DNA from: Verrucomicrobiota bacterium
Lineage (GTDB): Bacteria; Verrucomicrobiota; Verrucomicrobiia; Limisphaerales; UBA8199
NCBI GenBank assembly: GCA_003176045.1
Contig: PSRM01000218.1
Coordinates: 28,177 to 92,176, forward strand
Length of the DNA stretch: 64,000 nucleotides
Direction of reading: 5' to 3'
In this document: in pieces, positions 49,582 through 59,031 of the stretch
How positions within the stretch are numbered: the stretch's first letter is position 1
Layout of the letters: each line of letters begins with the position of its first letter
The notes under the pieces: model-generated
Seen by the model: only the letters and a program-made list of their open reading frames with translations
The model's database searches: none
What the model was told of the DNA's origin: nothing
Program-made: the position numbers and the translations under genes

Positions 49582-50279
49582 AAAAGAAAGTTGTTGTCCT
49601 CGTCAGCGGCGGCATGGATTCCGTGTCAGCACTCTACCACGCCCAGTTGGAGCACGACGTGATTGGCGCCCTCAGCTTCGACTACGGTTCCAAACACAAC
49701 CACAAAGAAATCCCTTTCGCGGCGTTCCATTGTGAGCATTTGGGAGTGCCTCATCGTGCCATTCACCTCGATTTCGTGGCCGAATCCTTCAAGTCCGCCT
49801 TGCTTAAGTCTGGTGGTTCAATCCCCGATGGTCACTACGAGGAGCAAACGATGAAGCAGACAGTCGTTCCTTTCCGAAACGGCATCATGCTCTCCATTGC
49901 CGGCGGTTACGCCGAATCGATCGAGGCCCAGGGGCTTGTTATCGCGGCCCATTCAGGGGACCACGCCATTTATCCGGATTGTCGCGAAGCCTTCATGAAA
50001 GTCATGGCCGACGCTATTCGCCTCGGCACCTATGCCCAGATCGAACTTCTGCGGCCGTTCATTCGCATGACTAAGGCTGAAATCGCACGGCGCGGCCACG
50101 AGCTTGGATTGGACTTTTCGAAAACATGGTCCTGCTATAAGGGCGGCGCGGTGCATTGCGGAAGCTGCGGCACCTGCGTGGAGCGACGAGAGGCTTTTCT
50201 CCTCGCTGGTATCTCGGATCCTACTCCTTACGCAGACCTTTCGCCCCTGCCACCCAAACCGTCGCCCGTTCCAGTGTAG
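49578..50279 (+). CDS. queC: 7-cyano-7-deazaguanine synthase QueC
   Basis: VVVLVSGGMDSVSALYHA...FDYGSKHNHKE...C-terminal CYKGGAVHCGSCGTCVERREAF; ATGA overlap with queF. Confidence 0.95.
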   Translation: MKKKVVVLVSGGMDSVSALYHAQLEHDVIGALSFDYGSKHNHKEIPFAAFHCEHLGVPHRAIHLDFVAESFKSALLKSGGSIPDGHYEEQTMKQTVVPFRNGIMLSIAGGYAESIEAQGLVIAAHSGDHAIYPDCREAFMKVMADAIRLGTYAQIELLRPFIRMTKAEIARRGHELGLDFSKTWSCYKGGAVHCGSCGTCVERREAFLLAGISDPTPYADLSPLPPKPSPVPV

Positions 50280-50975
50280 ATGCTGATCTCTGAGATTTTT
50301 TATTCAATTCAGGGGGAAGGTGACCTCACAGGCGTGCCATCAGTTTTCATCCGCACGTCGGGTTGTAACCTTCGCTGCAACTGGTGTGACACCATGTACG
50401 CGTCCTGGAACCCCGAAGGCGAGGACCTCTCCCTGGACGCCATCCTCCGCCAGGTGGACGCGTTTCCTGCGGCCCAACACTGTGTCCTAACCGGCGGCGA
50501 ACCTATGGTTGCCAAAGGCATTCATGACCTGGCCTCCGCCCTCAAGGCGCGCGGCAAGCACGTTACTATCGAGACCGCCGCCACCGTGCCGCCCAGCGGC
50601 ATATCCTGCGACCTCGCGTCGCTCAGTCCCAAACTCAGCAACTCAGTGCCCGACGCACGGCTCAGCGAGGCCTGGCGCCAAAAACACGAGAAACTCCGCC
50701 GCCAACCCAAGGTCGTCGCCGATTGGCTCGACCACTGCGACTTCCAGCTCAAGTTTGTGGTTACTACTCCGGCTGACATCCAGGAGATTCAGTCCCTCGT
50801 CCGCGACGTCGCCCGCGAAGTGCCACCCTCCAAAATTCTGCTCATGCCCGAAGGGACCTCGGCCGAAGCACTCCATGGGCGCAATCAATTCCTGCTGGAG
50901 ATCTGTAAACGAAACGGTTATCGCTACTGCAACCGTCTCCACGTTGAACTTTTTGGCCACACCCGAGGAACGTAA
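50280..50975 (+). CDS. queE: 7-carboxy-7-deazaguanine synthase QueE (radical SAM)
   Basis: EIFYSIQGEGDLTGVPSVFIRTSGCNLRCNWCDT, LTGGEPM. Confidence 0.95.
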   Translation: MLISEIFYSIQGEGDLTGVPSVFIRTSGCNLRCNWCDTMYASWNPEGEDLSLDAILRQVDAFPAAQHCVLTGGEPMVAKGIHDLASALKARGKHVTIETAATVPPSGISCDLASLSPKLSNSVPDARLSEAWRQKHEKLRRQPKVVADWLDHCDFQLKFVVTTPADIQEIQSLVRDVAREVPPSKILLMPEGTSAEALHGRNQFLLEICKRNGYRYCNRLHVELFGHTRGT

Positions 50976-51430
50976 TGCCATACCGCATCTGCAAAACTTT
51001 CGAAATCGAGAACGGGCACATGCTCTCCAAGCACCCAGACCTCTGCAAATTCCCACATGGCCACAGCCGGAAGGTCGAAGTCGTGTTGGAGGCCGACACG
51101 CTCGACCACAACGAGATGGTCTGTGACTTCAAAGCCCTCAAAACGAGCCTCACCGAGTATCTGAAAACCCTCGACCATGCCATGTGCGTCAATACACAGG
51201 ATCCCAACTTCAAATCACTGAAAACGGCCTTCGGCGATCGCGTCGTTGCCTTCGAGGGGCTTGATCCGACCACCGAAGTCATGGCCAAAACCATACACGA
51301 CGTAGTGAAAACCAAACTCGCTGCTTATGCAGCCGATCCCGCAACCCGCTATCCCCTGCGCCCATCGGTCCGCATCGTCAGCATCCGTCTTTGGGAAACG
51401 AGCTGCTCCTGGGCTGAATACTCAGAATGA
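50975..51430 (+). CDS. queD: 6-carboxytetrahydropterin synthase QueD
   Basis: FEIENGHMLSKHPDLCKFPHGHSRKVEVVLEA...VCDFKALK...LDHAMCVN...EVMAKTIHDVV. Confidence 0.93.
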   Translation: MPYRICKTFEIENGHMLSKHPDLCKFPHGHSRKVEVVLEADTLDHNEMVCDFKALKTSLTEYLKTLDHAMCVNTQDPNFKSLKTAFGDRVVAFEGLDPTTEVMAKTIHDVVKTKLAAYAADPATRYPLRPSVRIVSIRLWETSCSWAEYSE

Positions 51431-51433
51431 TCT

Positions 51434-51782
51434 ATGAAACACGCTGCTCAGCTACTTCCCGACATCCAGCAAACCAAAGATCGCCGCGGCGTCCCGATAG
51501 ATAAAGTCGGCATCTGTGATCTCTCCTTCCCCATTACGGTCCTCGACCGTCAAAACCAGAAGCAGCAAACCGTCGCCACAATTTCCATGTCGGTCAGCCT
51601 CCCGCACCACTTCAAGGGCACCCACATGAGCCGGTTCCTTGAAATCCTCAGTCGGCACCAGGGCGAGGTCACTATGCGTACGCTACCGGCCATTCTTCAC
51701 GATCTGAAGCAGCACCTGGATTCCGAGGCCGCTCACATCGAGGTGGAGTTTCCCTACTTCCTAATCCGCACCGCACCGGGGA
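51434..51782 (+). pseudogene. folE2: FolE2 (GTP cyclohydrolase IB), 3'-truncated
   Basis: LPDIQQTKDRRGVPIDKVGICDLSFPITVLDR...TISMSVSLPHHFKGTHMSRFLEIL...HIEVEFPYFLIRTAPG then loses family similarity. Confidence 0.85.
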
Positions 51783-51784
51783 TC

Positions 51785-52070
51785 TTTTTATCAAATCCTG
51801 CAGGCCCTGTGGGCAGGATGCCAGCAGATCATCTGCGACCTGCAGTGCCGATTTCCTAGTAGTTCCTGCCCTGTAACCTTTGCCGATGAGTATCGCGAGG
51901 AGCTCACTCGGGCTCAGCTGGTCCACTCCTAAACGCCACAGCCGTTCCCGCGGCTGCTGGTCAGGCGGCCTGTCCTTTAGCGGGATGAAGGTTGTACCTG
52001 CATTGTCATTCGGTTCTTTCGAGTCCACAGTAGGAGTGTAAGGCGGCAAGATTGTGCAAAGCCAGAGCAA
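51785..52070 (-). pseudogene. radC: RadC (UPF0758) N-terminal fragment
   Basis: RPRERLWRLGVDQLSPSELLAILIGKGYRAGTTRKSALQVADDLLASCPQGLQDLIK-like N-terminus; JAB domain absent; runs into antisense of folE2. Confidence 0.75.
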
Positions 52071-52962
52071 GATTATTTAACGCTCCCTCGAGGCGAAGGT
52101 ATTCGACGTCGAGTGTCTGGCAAACCCGGCAAGGACAAGCTTTAATCGCACTACCCACCTCGTCCAAGGGAACAAATTCACCACGGTGAGGGTCCAAATA
52201 TCTTTTATTTACGGCGTTCTGGAGAAATGAACTGCTATCGACGGAGTCCACGCCCTGCTCGAAAAGTGCCCGGATCAACTTCGGATTGCCAATGCCGAAC
52301 ACGTGGAGGGGTCGATCGGTTTCGATCTCACGTATAGCCCCAATAATCTCAAAGATCACTTTTGGAGTTCGGACGCGTGGCACCATTCCTCCCAGGGCAA
52401 AGCCGTCAAAGTTCAGAGCTGCCAGTTTTTCTGTGATTTGTTTTGCCGATTCCGCGTTCCACGCCTGTAACGAGGCAAACAATCGCATACTGGATTCAAC
52501 GACGTGATGCCCTGCCGCCCAAAGCGCATTTTTAATCGTCAGCCCCTGCTTATGTTTGGCCTCCTGTTCGTCCGTCCCCGGCGGAATCAGAAAATCCAAA
52601 GTGGCTCCGATATCCGCATACTCTTGCTGGAATGTGAGCACCTCGGCTGGATGCAACGGTTTGCCGTATTTTGTGCAAATACAGGCCATATCGCCGTGTT
52701 CTTCTACTGAAGATCCTTCAAACAAGCTCGCAAATCCTCCGGAATCGACGAAAAGTGGGTGATTGGGACGTTCGGGCTTTTTCATGCTCTGCGCATAATA
52801 GTGGCTGGCCATCAATGCGGGAGCAAACCGGCTCAGGTACGGCCGTGCCACTACGTCCAACGGAAATGCACCGCCGAAGGTCGTCACAGGCATAAAGCAT
52901 GGGAAAACGAGCCGACCATGCCCGGTCTCGATGCTGCGAGTGGATGTGGCAGTCGTTCTCAT
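52006..52962 (-). CDS. dpdA: DpdA-like tRNA-guanine transglycosylase paralogue (predicted DNA 7-deazaguanine transglycosylase)
   Basis: FPCFMPVTTFGGAFPLDVVA...ALMASHYYAQ...LFVDSGGFASLFEG...FGIGNPKLIRALFEQGVDSVDSSSF...CPCRVCQTLDVEYLRLEGALNNLALALHNL. Confidence 0.82.
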   Translation of the reverse strand: MRTTATSTRSIETGHGRLVFPCFMPVTTFGGAFPLDVVARPYLSRFAPALMASHYYAQSMKKPERPNHPLFVDSGGFASLFEGSSVEEHGDMACICTKYGKPLHPAEVLTFQQEYADIGATLDFLIPPGTDEQEAKHKQGLTIKNALWAAGHHVVESSMRLFASLQAWNAESAKQITEKLAALNFDGFALGGMVPRVRTPKVIFEIIGAIREIETDRPLHVFGIGNPKLIRALFEQGVDSVDSSSFLQNAVNKRYLDPHRGEFVPLDEVGSAIKACPCRVCQTLDVEYLRLEGALNNLALALHNLAALHSYCGLERTE

Positions 52963-55484
52963 CTGGTTTTTGTCCGAGCACGGTTCAGAAATTGGCTGCC
53001 GACGTAATCCACTTCCCTACCGGTGAAACGATCAAAGAGTTTTCCTACCCTCATCCAAATTTCGCTGAGGCCGTAACGGAGTGGTCGGTCATTTTGTTCC
53101 TGTAGGAGACGCAAAGCTTCAAGGATCTCTCCATCGTCATTTAACTCCAGCCGGGCGCGCATGACGTGTTTGCACTGTCTGGTTCCCTTAGCGAAATCCG
53201 CGCAGTCGCAGGAATATGATCGTCGGTGCGACGCGTCACTATCAATTTTGACTGTATGCGGCTCTGCGCCACCAACAACATGCACGCATTCCTCCGAACA
53301 GTGCGGCACGCTCAACTCAAGAGCACGTCGTAGCCGATAAGGATCAAGCCGGAATGGCCAACGCCAGGGAGACGCGACGTGTTTATTCAGAGGCATCGGC
53401 GTGGATTCGGTAGCAAATGGATCTTCGGCCTGCTCCTCCTCGAGTATCTTTTGCGCATCCGAAAGGATTTGCTGTGCGCCAAGTGCTCTGATCCTGAGGA
53501 TCCTCTGGATACTATCTGCGTTGGTCGCCGCCAGCTTGGCCAAAGTGTCCACCCCTCCCGCAATAAGTAATCTGGCGCGCTTGCTCCCGATCCTGCCGAC
53601 CCGGACCAATCCGACGGATTTAGCAGGAACGCCGTACTCGATCATCAACCGCAAGCGATTGCATTTTTCGGCAGCCACAGCGTGGACTTCTTTCTCGCCG
53701 TGTTCCTCAGGCTCATTCTGTGCCGCCTGCTGTTTGGCGAGTATTTGGAGGACGCGCTCAGCCGCAGACAAAACCCAAGCGACATTTTGCTTCAGATTTA
53801 TTAAATCGGTGGGATAGCAATCGTACCTTTTCGCCAAGAGGTCAAGGGTATCGCCTCGAGTACACTGGTGTAGGAGGGCCGCCATTTTAACGGCCGCCAG
53901 GAGCCGTTTTGCAGAAATTTGGCGCAGAGCTTTAGACAATCTCGAAGATGAAGAATCCAGGATTGAGCTGGGAATCTGCATAATCGTATCCGTCATTCCG
54001 TCAATCTCCTCGAAGTTAAATCCGAGGACTGGTGTCGATTCTCGCGAAAGGCAGCCAGCCAGCAGCACGTCGAAATCCTCTAACCATTCCCACTCATGGT
54101 AAATCATCGACCACAGGTTTATTGTTCCAGGGCTGACCGCCATTTGAGTAGCCACGCGACCGAGTGGTGTTTCGTTCAAGTATGTTCGGCAGTTCTTTTG
54201 CACCTCTCGGATCATGCCGCTTTCCAGAAGACTGCTCACAACGGTTTCCAAACGGTGCTGCCCTCCTTGGATTCGCCACAGAGTTCTCGATGCGAAGTTC
54301 GTCTCCAAGTGCTCAGACGTAATTGACAGTCGTCCTGAGATCTCCGCCAGAGCTTCCCTTAGAAGTGAATCGGTCGAAAACATTCCCGAGCGGATTGGTT
54401 CAGGTGGTGATTTTAGATAGTCGATCTTTCCCGGGTCCCAGATTGGCAGGAAGAGCACGACTTCCCCTTTGTCATCATACCCAGGCCTGCCAGCTCGCCC
54501 GGCGCACTGCTGGAACCGTTGCACGGTCATGGGACCAAACGATTCCCCGTCGAACGAGAAGGAGTCGTAAATCACAACTTTTCGGGCCGGAAAGTTCACT
54601 CCCATCTCAAGAGCTGAAGTGGAGAGCAACACCTCAATCGCACCTTCTTTCATTCGCTTCTGGCATGATTTACGAGCCGCTTGGCCAAGGCCTGCGTGAA
54701 AGAACTCGGCTTTAAATCCACGCTCAATCAGCTTGAGCGTCATCTGTTCACAACGTTTGCGCGAATTGACGAAAGCCATCATCTTCCCGCCGCCAGTTAC
54801 ACAATCGGCGGCTTCCTCAGCCAGCAAATCGAGTTTCTGATCCGGGCTCTTGAAACGAACGATTTTCTTCTGAAGAACAACTGGCCTCCAATCGGACACG
54901 TAAACTTTCGCTTTCAACCAACCTGCTATTTCCTCTGCATTGCTGAGAGTGCCGGACAGAGCAACAATCCTGGCGAAGGGGTTGATCCTTTGAAGACGTC
55001 CAATCATCGTCTCCAACGCCGCGCCACGATGGCAATCCCCCAGCAGATGAGCCTCATCAACAATCAGGACCGCGATCCGGCTCAGCCATGCCAGGTTCGA
55101 CTTCCAACTCAAAAGGTAGTTGGACAGCTTTTCCGGCGTCATGAGGAGGACCTGTTCCTTACGAGGGCGGCCTTGAGCTCTCTCACGGCGTGTTTCTCCA
55201 GTGAATAGTCCGACCTTTTCTGGTCCGTAGGCCTTTTCCCAATCGATGTGCTTCTCGTGGACAATGGCACGAAGCGGAGCCAGGTAAACCGCCGATAGGC
55301 CCTCCCGCAAGGCTTGCTCGATTGCCCACTCAGCCATTAATGTCTTTCCAGAGCCCGTCGGCGCGGATATGACCCAGTTTTCACCCGAGGATTTATATCC
55401 TGCCTCCAGCAAAGCTAGTTGCGGCGGAAACAGACCTTGTGCGCCCGGAAATAAAGTTTCCTCGACACTGGGGCTATTACACAT
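52959..55484 (-). CDS. Ski2/Hel308-like DExH helicase with HhH and C-terminal SWIM zinc-finger-like motif
   Basis: ISAPTGSGKTLMAEWAIEQAL, VLIVDEAHLLGD, ALSGTLSNAEEIAGWL, QRFQQCAGRAGRPGYDDKG; C-terminal CDCADFAKGTRQCKHVMRARL; ATGA overlap with dpdA. Confidence 0.9.
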   Translation of the reverse strand: MCNSPSVEETLFPGAQGLFPPQLALLEAGYKSSGENWVISAPTGSGKTLMAEWAIEQALREGLSAVYLAPLRAIVHEKHIDWEKAYGPEKVGLFTGETRRERAQGRPRKEQVLLMTPEKLSNYLLSWKSNLAWLSRIAVLIVDEAHLLGDCHRGAALETMIGRLQRINPFARIVALSGTLSNAEEIAGWLKAKVYVSDWRPVVLQKKIVRFKSPDQKLDLLAEEAADCVTGGGKMMAFVNSRKRCEQMTLKLIERGFKAEFFHAGLGQAARKSCQKRMKEGAIEVLLSTSALEMGVNFPARKVVIYDSFSFDGESFGPMTVQRFQQCAGRAGRPGYDDKGEVVLFLPIWDPGKIDYLKSPPEPIRSGMFSTDSLLREALAEISGRLSITSEHLETNFASRTLWRIQGGQHRLETVVSSLLESGMIREVQKNCRTYLNETPLGRVATQMAVSPGTINLWSMIYHEWEWLEDFDVLLAGCLSRESTPVLGFNFEEIDGMTDTIMQIPSSILDSSSSRLSKALRQISAKRLLAAVKMAALLHQCTRGDTLDLLAKRYDCYPTDLINLKQNVAWVLSAAERVLQILAKQQAAQNEPEEHGEKEVHAVAAEKCNRLRLMIEYGVPAKSVGLVRVGRIGSKRARLLIAGGVDTLAKLAATNADSIQRILRIRALGAQQILSDAQKILEEEQAEDPFATESTPMPLNKHVASPWRWPFRLDPYRLRRALELSVPHCSEECVHVVGGAEPHTVKIDSDASHRRSYSCDCADFAKGTRQCKHVMRARLELNDDGEILEALRLLQEQNDRPLRYGLSEIWMRVGKLFDRFTGREVDYVGSQFLNRARTKTR

Positions 55485-55516
55485 GTATGTGTACACAGTA
55501 GCCTTGGTTACACATG
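55478..55516. promoter_or_regulatory. Putative operator: TACACAT-GT-ATGTGTA palindrome plus a second TTACACATG half-site
   Basis: Palindrome at 55478-55493; TTACACATG at 55508-55516 overlapping the regulator start codon. Confidence 0.6.
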
Positions 55517-55879
55517 GCGAAAAGCAAAAAGCAAACCGCGGACACCGAAGACCTCAATTTCGGTGCCAGATTGAGGTTCTGGCGTAACAAGTTGGGCATG
55601 ACGCAGGCGGAGGTCGAACGCCGGGCGGGTTTGGCCCATAACGCGCTTAGTCGCATCGAAACCGGGCAAGTGGACCCCCAATTCGAAACGGTGACCCGTA
55701 TTGCCGAAGCACTGGGAATGAGCTTCGAGGAAGTGCAGCAGCGTGCCATCCCGAAGTCTTCCAAACTCGGATCCGTCGAAGAAATTGGACAGGTGATTTC
55801 CTGCCTAGAGAGCCTGACCCCTGAGAAGCGCCGCCAAGTTGTGCAGGCCTTCTTACAGATTCTCAACCAGATCGAGTGA
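55514..55879 (+). CDS. XRE-family HTH regulator
   Basis: FGARLRFWRNKLGMTQAEVERRAGLAHNALSRIETGQVDPQFETVTRIAEALGMSFEEV. Confidence 0.93.
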   Translation: MAKSKKQTADTEDLNFGARLRFWRNKLGMTQAEVERRAGLAHNALSRIETGQVDPQFETVTRIAEALGMSFEEVQQRAIPKSSKLGSVEEIGQVISCLESLTPEKRRQVVQAFLQILNQIE

Positions 55880-58173
55880 TGAGTTCCGAGGCGAAGATCT
55901 TATACGAAGACGTGGTGGGGGCGGCTTTTCGTTCCGAGGGACCCCATTTGCCTGGCGTTACTCTGCCAGACAGCCTGCAGAAGGCTCTGCTTGAGACTTA
56001 CGGCGTTGAAGCGCGGTTATCGCCTCCTCAAGAGTGGGCGCTGGATCACGGAGTGCTTCGCGACCGATGTTCCTATGTGATTTCAGCACCCACAAACAGT
56101 GGCAAAACCCTAATCGCTGTCCTGCGGATCTTCGTTGGTGCTATCGAAACCGGCTCGCGCCACGTGTACGTCGTTCCACTGAAGGCTCTCGCGGAGGAAA
56201 AAGCTGAAGATTTTCGTGCTCTTGCACGAAGGATCGCGGCGCATGGCGGTCCAGAAGTGCTGGTGACAGTCTCAACCGGTGATTATCAGATTACTTCTGA
56301 TTTCTTTGGGTCACCGCCACCGGCGGAGGGCCAGATAATGATTTGCACACCAGAACGCCTCGAGGTAATCCTGCGTAACCCGGACAACTACCAGTGGGCT
56401 CGCCAAGTAGCGACGTATTGCGTGGATGAATTTCACTTGCTAGGAGAGAAGGAACGGGGTTCCACGGTAGAAATCCTCCTAACGCGCCTCATGGCCTTGT
56501 GCCCTGACAGTTCCTTAATTGGCCTCTCTGCAACGATTGGTGGGATTGATGCCGTGGCATCCTGGTTATCAAAGGCGGGTCGGAAGGTGCTCCAGCACGA
56601 AAGTGCGTACAGATTTCCACCCATGTATCGGAAGGTCGTCATTGCCGGCGACAAAGATGGCTTTGTAGCAGAACGCGTTCGAAATGTTCTTAACGAACCG
56701 CAATCCAGCTTATTGATATTCGTCTACCGCAAGGCGGACGCGGAGAAATTGGCAAAAACGTTGAAGTCGCAGATCCCGGTGCCCGAGGAGACCGCGTTTT
56801 TCCATGCAGGGTTATCTTTGGCTGAACGAAAGAGGATAGTCAAAGGATTTCGTGACAGGACCATTAGGATTCTGGTTACAACCACTTCTCTAAAAATGGG
56901 AGTCAATACGCCGGCCACAGAGGTGATTGTTCGGGATACATTCTTCCCCGGGGCGGGCCGACTGAAGGTTTCTGATCTACTGCAGATGGCAGGGCGAGCT
57001 GGTCGCGGCGAAACACCCGGCCGGGCTTGGATCCTGGTTGACCGGGAGGACGACGCCGATTTCCTCGAGGATCTCGCGAATGGACGCGTTGACGATTTGG
57101 TTCCGCAGTTGGTCAGACCGGGGCGCGGTAGAATGGGAGCGACCCAAAAGGATGAAAAAGACCGGTGCAGCCCTCTGCTGGGGATTGCTCTGACCGAAGT
57201 TGTGGCAAGGGGCCGAGTTACGGCTCAGGAGATCGCGCATTTCGTGAGCAACACGTTCTCAGCCACTAAGACGGACATCAACTTGGTAAGTTTTCATAAA
57301 CTGCTAATAGATCTCGAGAGGGGGAAGCTGATATACCAGGTCGAGAATAGCCAGGGTTTGTACTCTCCAACAAAACTCGGTCGCACAGTGAGCCTTACCG
57401 GCATTTCACCCGAATCAGGAGCTATGCTTGGCGGCTTTCTGCGAGCAATGATTTCCCTAAGTGTGAAGGAGGCTGAGAAAGGTTCTACTGGCCGGGGCTA
57501 TCTGCGCCATCTGACAGACCTTGATTTGCTGTTCCTTGCCGTGGCTGCCTTTGAGGCGAGGGATAACTGGTTGCCGAGACCAAGTAGTCAAGCTATAGAG
57601 GGCACACAGAGCTATCTCGAAAGCCTAGCTGTGGAGGAGAAGCCAGTCGTGAACCTTTGGCGCGATCCACAGTCCAAGGACTTTCCCACGGCACGTCTCT
57701 TGTCCTCCTTGAAAATAAACTTCGAACCAGACGACGCCGCTTTGGAAAAGGTCTTTTACAGGTTGATGCGAACAGCGCAGATGTTGCACCGGCACTCCTG
57801 CGGCCTTCCCATCCTCGAAATCGCCGCCGTGTATGGCATTCACGCCGGAATGTTCGAGAGCGGCCTAAAGCCCACAATCACCTGGGTATTGAACTGTTTG
57901 GCTCAAATCTGCGATTCCGATAAGGCGTACAAGCTGGATTTTCTCAAAGTACGCATTTACGAGTTGCTGGAAAATCTTAGCCTTGGAGCAACACTCGGTA
58001 GGCTGTTGGATCTTCCAGGGATCGGCAGGAAAACCGTTGAAAAATTAGTAGGGGGTGGGGTCATAACCATAGATCATCCGGCACTCCTAAACGCAGACCA
58101 ACTTCAGAGCTTCGGATTAACCACTTCGCAGGCTTCGACCATCTCCAGTTTCGCCGCTTTCCGCAGGCGATAA
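55876..58173 (+). CDS. Second Ski2-like DExH helicase with C-terminal HhH
   Basis: ISAPTNSGKTLIAVLRIFVGA, TYCVDEFHLLGEKERGSTVE, GLSATIGGIDAVASWL, LLQMAGRAGRGETPGRAWIL; C-terminal LLDLPGIGRKTVEKLV; ATGA overlap with regulator. Confidence 0.9.
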   Translation: MMSSEAKILYEDVVGAAFRSEGPHLPGVTLPDSLQKALLETYGVEARLSPPQEWALDHGVLRDRCSYVISAPTNSGKTLIAVLRIFVGAIETGSRHVYVVPLKALAEEKAEDFRALARRIAAHGGPEVLVTVSTGDYQITSDFFGSPPPAEGQIMICTPERLEVILRNPDNYQWARQVATYCVDEFHLLGEKERGSTVEILLTRLMALCPDSSLIGLSATIGGIDAVASWLSKAGRKVLQHESAYRFPPMYRKVVIAGDKDGFVAERVRNVLNEPQSSLLIFVYRKADAEKLAKTLKSQIPVPEETAFFHAGLSLAERKRIVKGFRDRTIRILVTTTSLKMGVNTPATEVIVRDTFFPGAGRLKVSDLLQMAGRAGRGETPGRAWILVDREDDADFLEDLANGRVDDLVPQLVRPGRGRMGATQKDEKDRCSPLLGIALTEVVARGRVTAQEIAHFVSNTFSATKTDINLVSFHKLLIDLERGKLIYQVENSQGLYSPTKLGRTVSLTGISPESGAMLGGFLRAMISLSVKEAEKGSTGRGYLRHLTDLDLLFLAVAAFEARDNWLPRPSSQAIEGTQSYLESLAVEEKPVVNLWRDPQSKDFPTARLLSSLKINFEPDDAALEKVFYRLMRTAQMLHRHSCGLPILEIAAVYGIHAGMFESGLKPTITWVLNCLAQICDSDKAYKLDFLKVRIYELLENLSLGATLGRLLDLPGIGRKTVEKLVGGGVITIDHPALLNADQLQSFGLTTSQASTISSFAAFRRR

Positions 58174-58254
58174 TAAATGTCCCTACCGTTTCATTTCTGC
58201 AGGAAGTGAGTTCAAGTTCGCCACTCTTTGTTCTCCAGACCGTGAGCGCGCCCG

Positions 58255-58581
58255 TTACTCAACAATACCCAATGCGGCTAATCTTTTATTTTCCGCCGAC
58301 GGCTTGAGCCTCATTACCCAGGGGATCCATACTGCAAAATCCGAGATATACACTACTCGTGCCAACGCCTCGCCGTAGAATTTTTGACTCGACCACCCGT
58401 AGATTTTTTGCTGCCAACGCTTGAGTGGCTCCAGCAAACGGACCGAAGTCGTGCTGCCTGCTTCGGCCACAATTTCCTGCACCACGCGAGTGACACTGTC
58501 CATCCGACTGGCCCCGGTCTCTTCGAAAATTTGCTCCACAACCTGCGGCTGATCCCGTAGAAAGCGCCTGCCATACTTCAA
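58255..58581 (-). CDS. Small hypothetical protein
   Basis: 108-aa ORF; no recognised domain. Confidence 0.35.
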   Translation of the reverse strand: MKYGRRFLRDQPQVVEQIFEETGASRMDSVTRVVQEIVAEAGSTTSVRLLEPLKRWQQKIYGWSSQKFYGEALARVVYISDFAVWIPWVMRLKPSAENKRLAALGIVE

Positions 58582-59031
58582 CGCGGCTGCGATCCAATCC
58601 AGCAGGTCAAGGTCGGAGCCAGGACACTCATTCTCGCTTCTGACTTTAAGCGCGCTCAGCCGGCCTTGCAGAAACCCAAGGATTGCGCCCCGGATAATAC
58701 TCGCGCGTCATCCGCAGCAAAGGAGGCTCCAACAAAGCAACCACTGGTCTCCCAACTATCCTGTGGATCACCTCGACCTTGAAGGGCACTGTTCAACCAC
58801 GTGTAGCATAGGGCTCACGGCCTGCAACATGCAATTTGGTGGGTGAGTATTGGCTGAATAGGTTATCAATCCCGGACTTTTACCCCAGCTTAAATTCGGA
58901 ATTTTGCAGGCGATTCGAGAGTCACCGCGTATTCGACTTGCTTCCGATTTAGAATACCCTTAGCCTCTGTATTTCACCGTTAGGAAATGGAACTGAGTAA
59001 TCGCAGAAGGTTCGTAGTTATCTGAAGCTAT

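Noticed and set aside
51434-51859. Intact FolE2 CDS as given by the ORF track
   Set aside because: Family similarity stops near 51782 and the tail is out-of-family sequence overlapping radC remnants.
52006-52962. Ordinary queuosine tRNA-guanine transglycosylase (tgt)
   Set aside because: Lacks familiar bacterial TGT motifs such as GNTYHL and DSGGFQVFS; has ASHYYAQ and DSGGFASL and sits with helicases, more like DpdA. Needs HMM confirmation.
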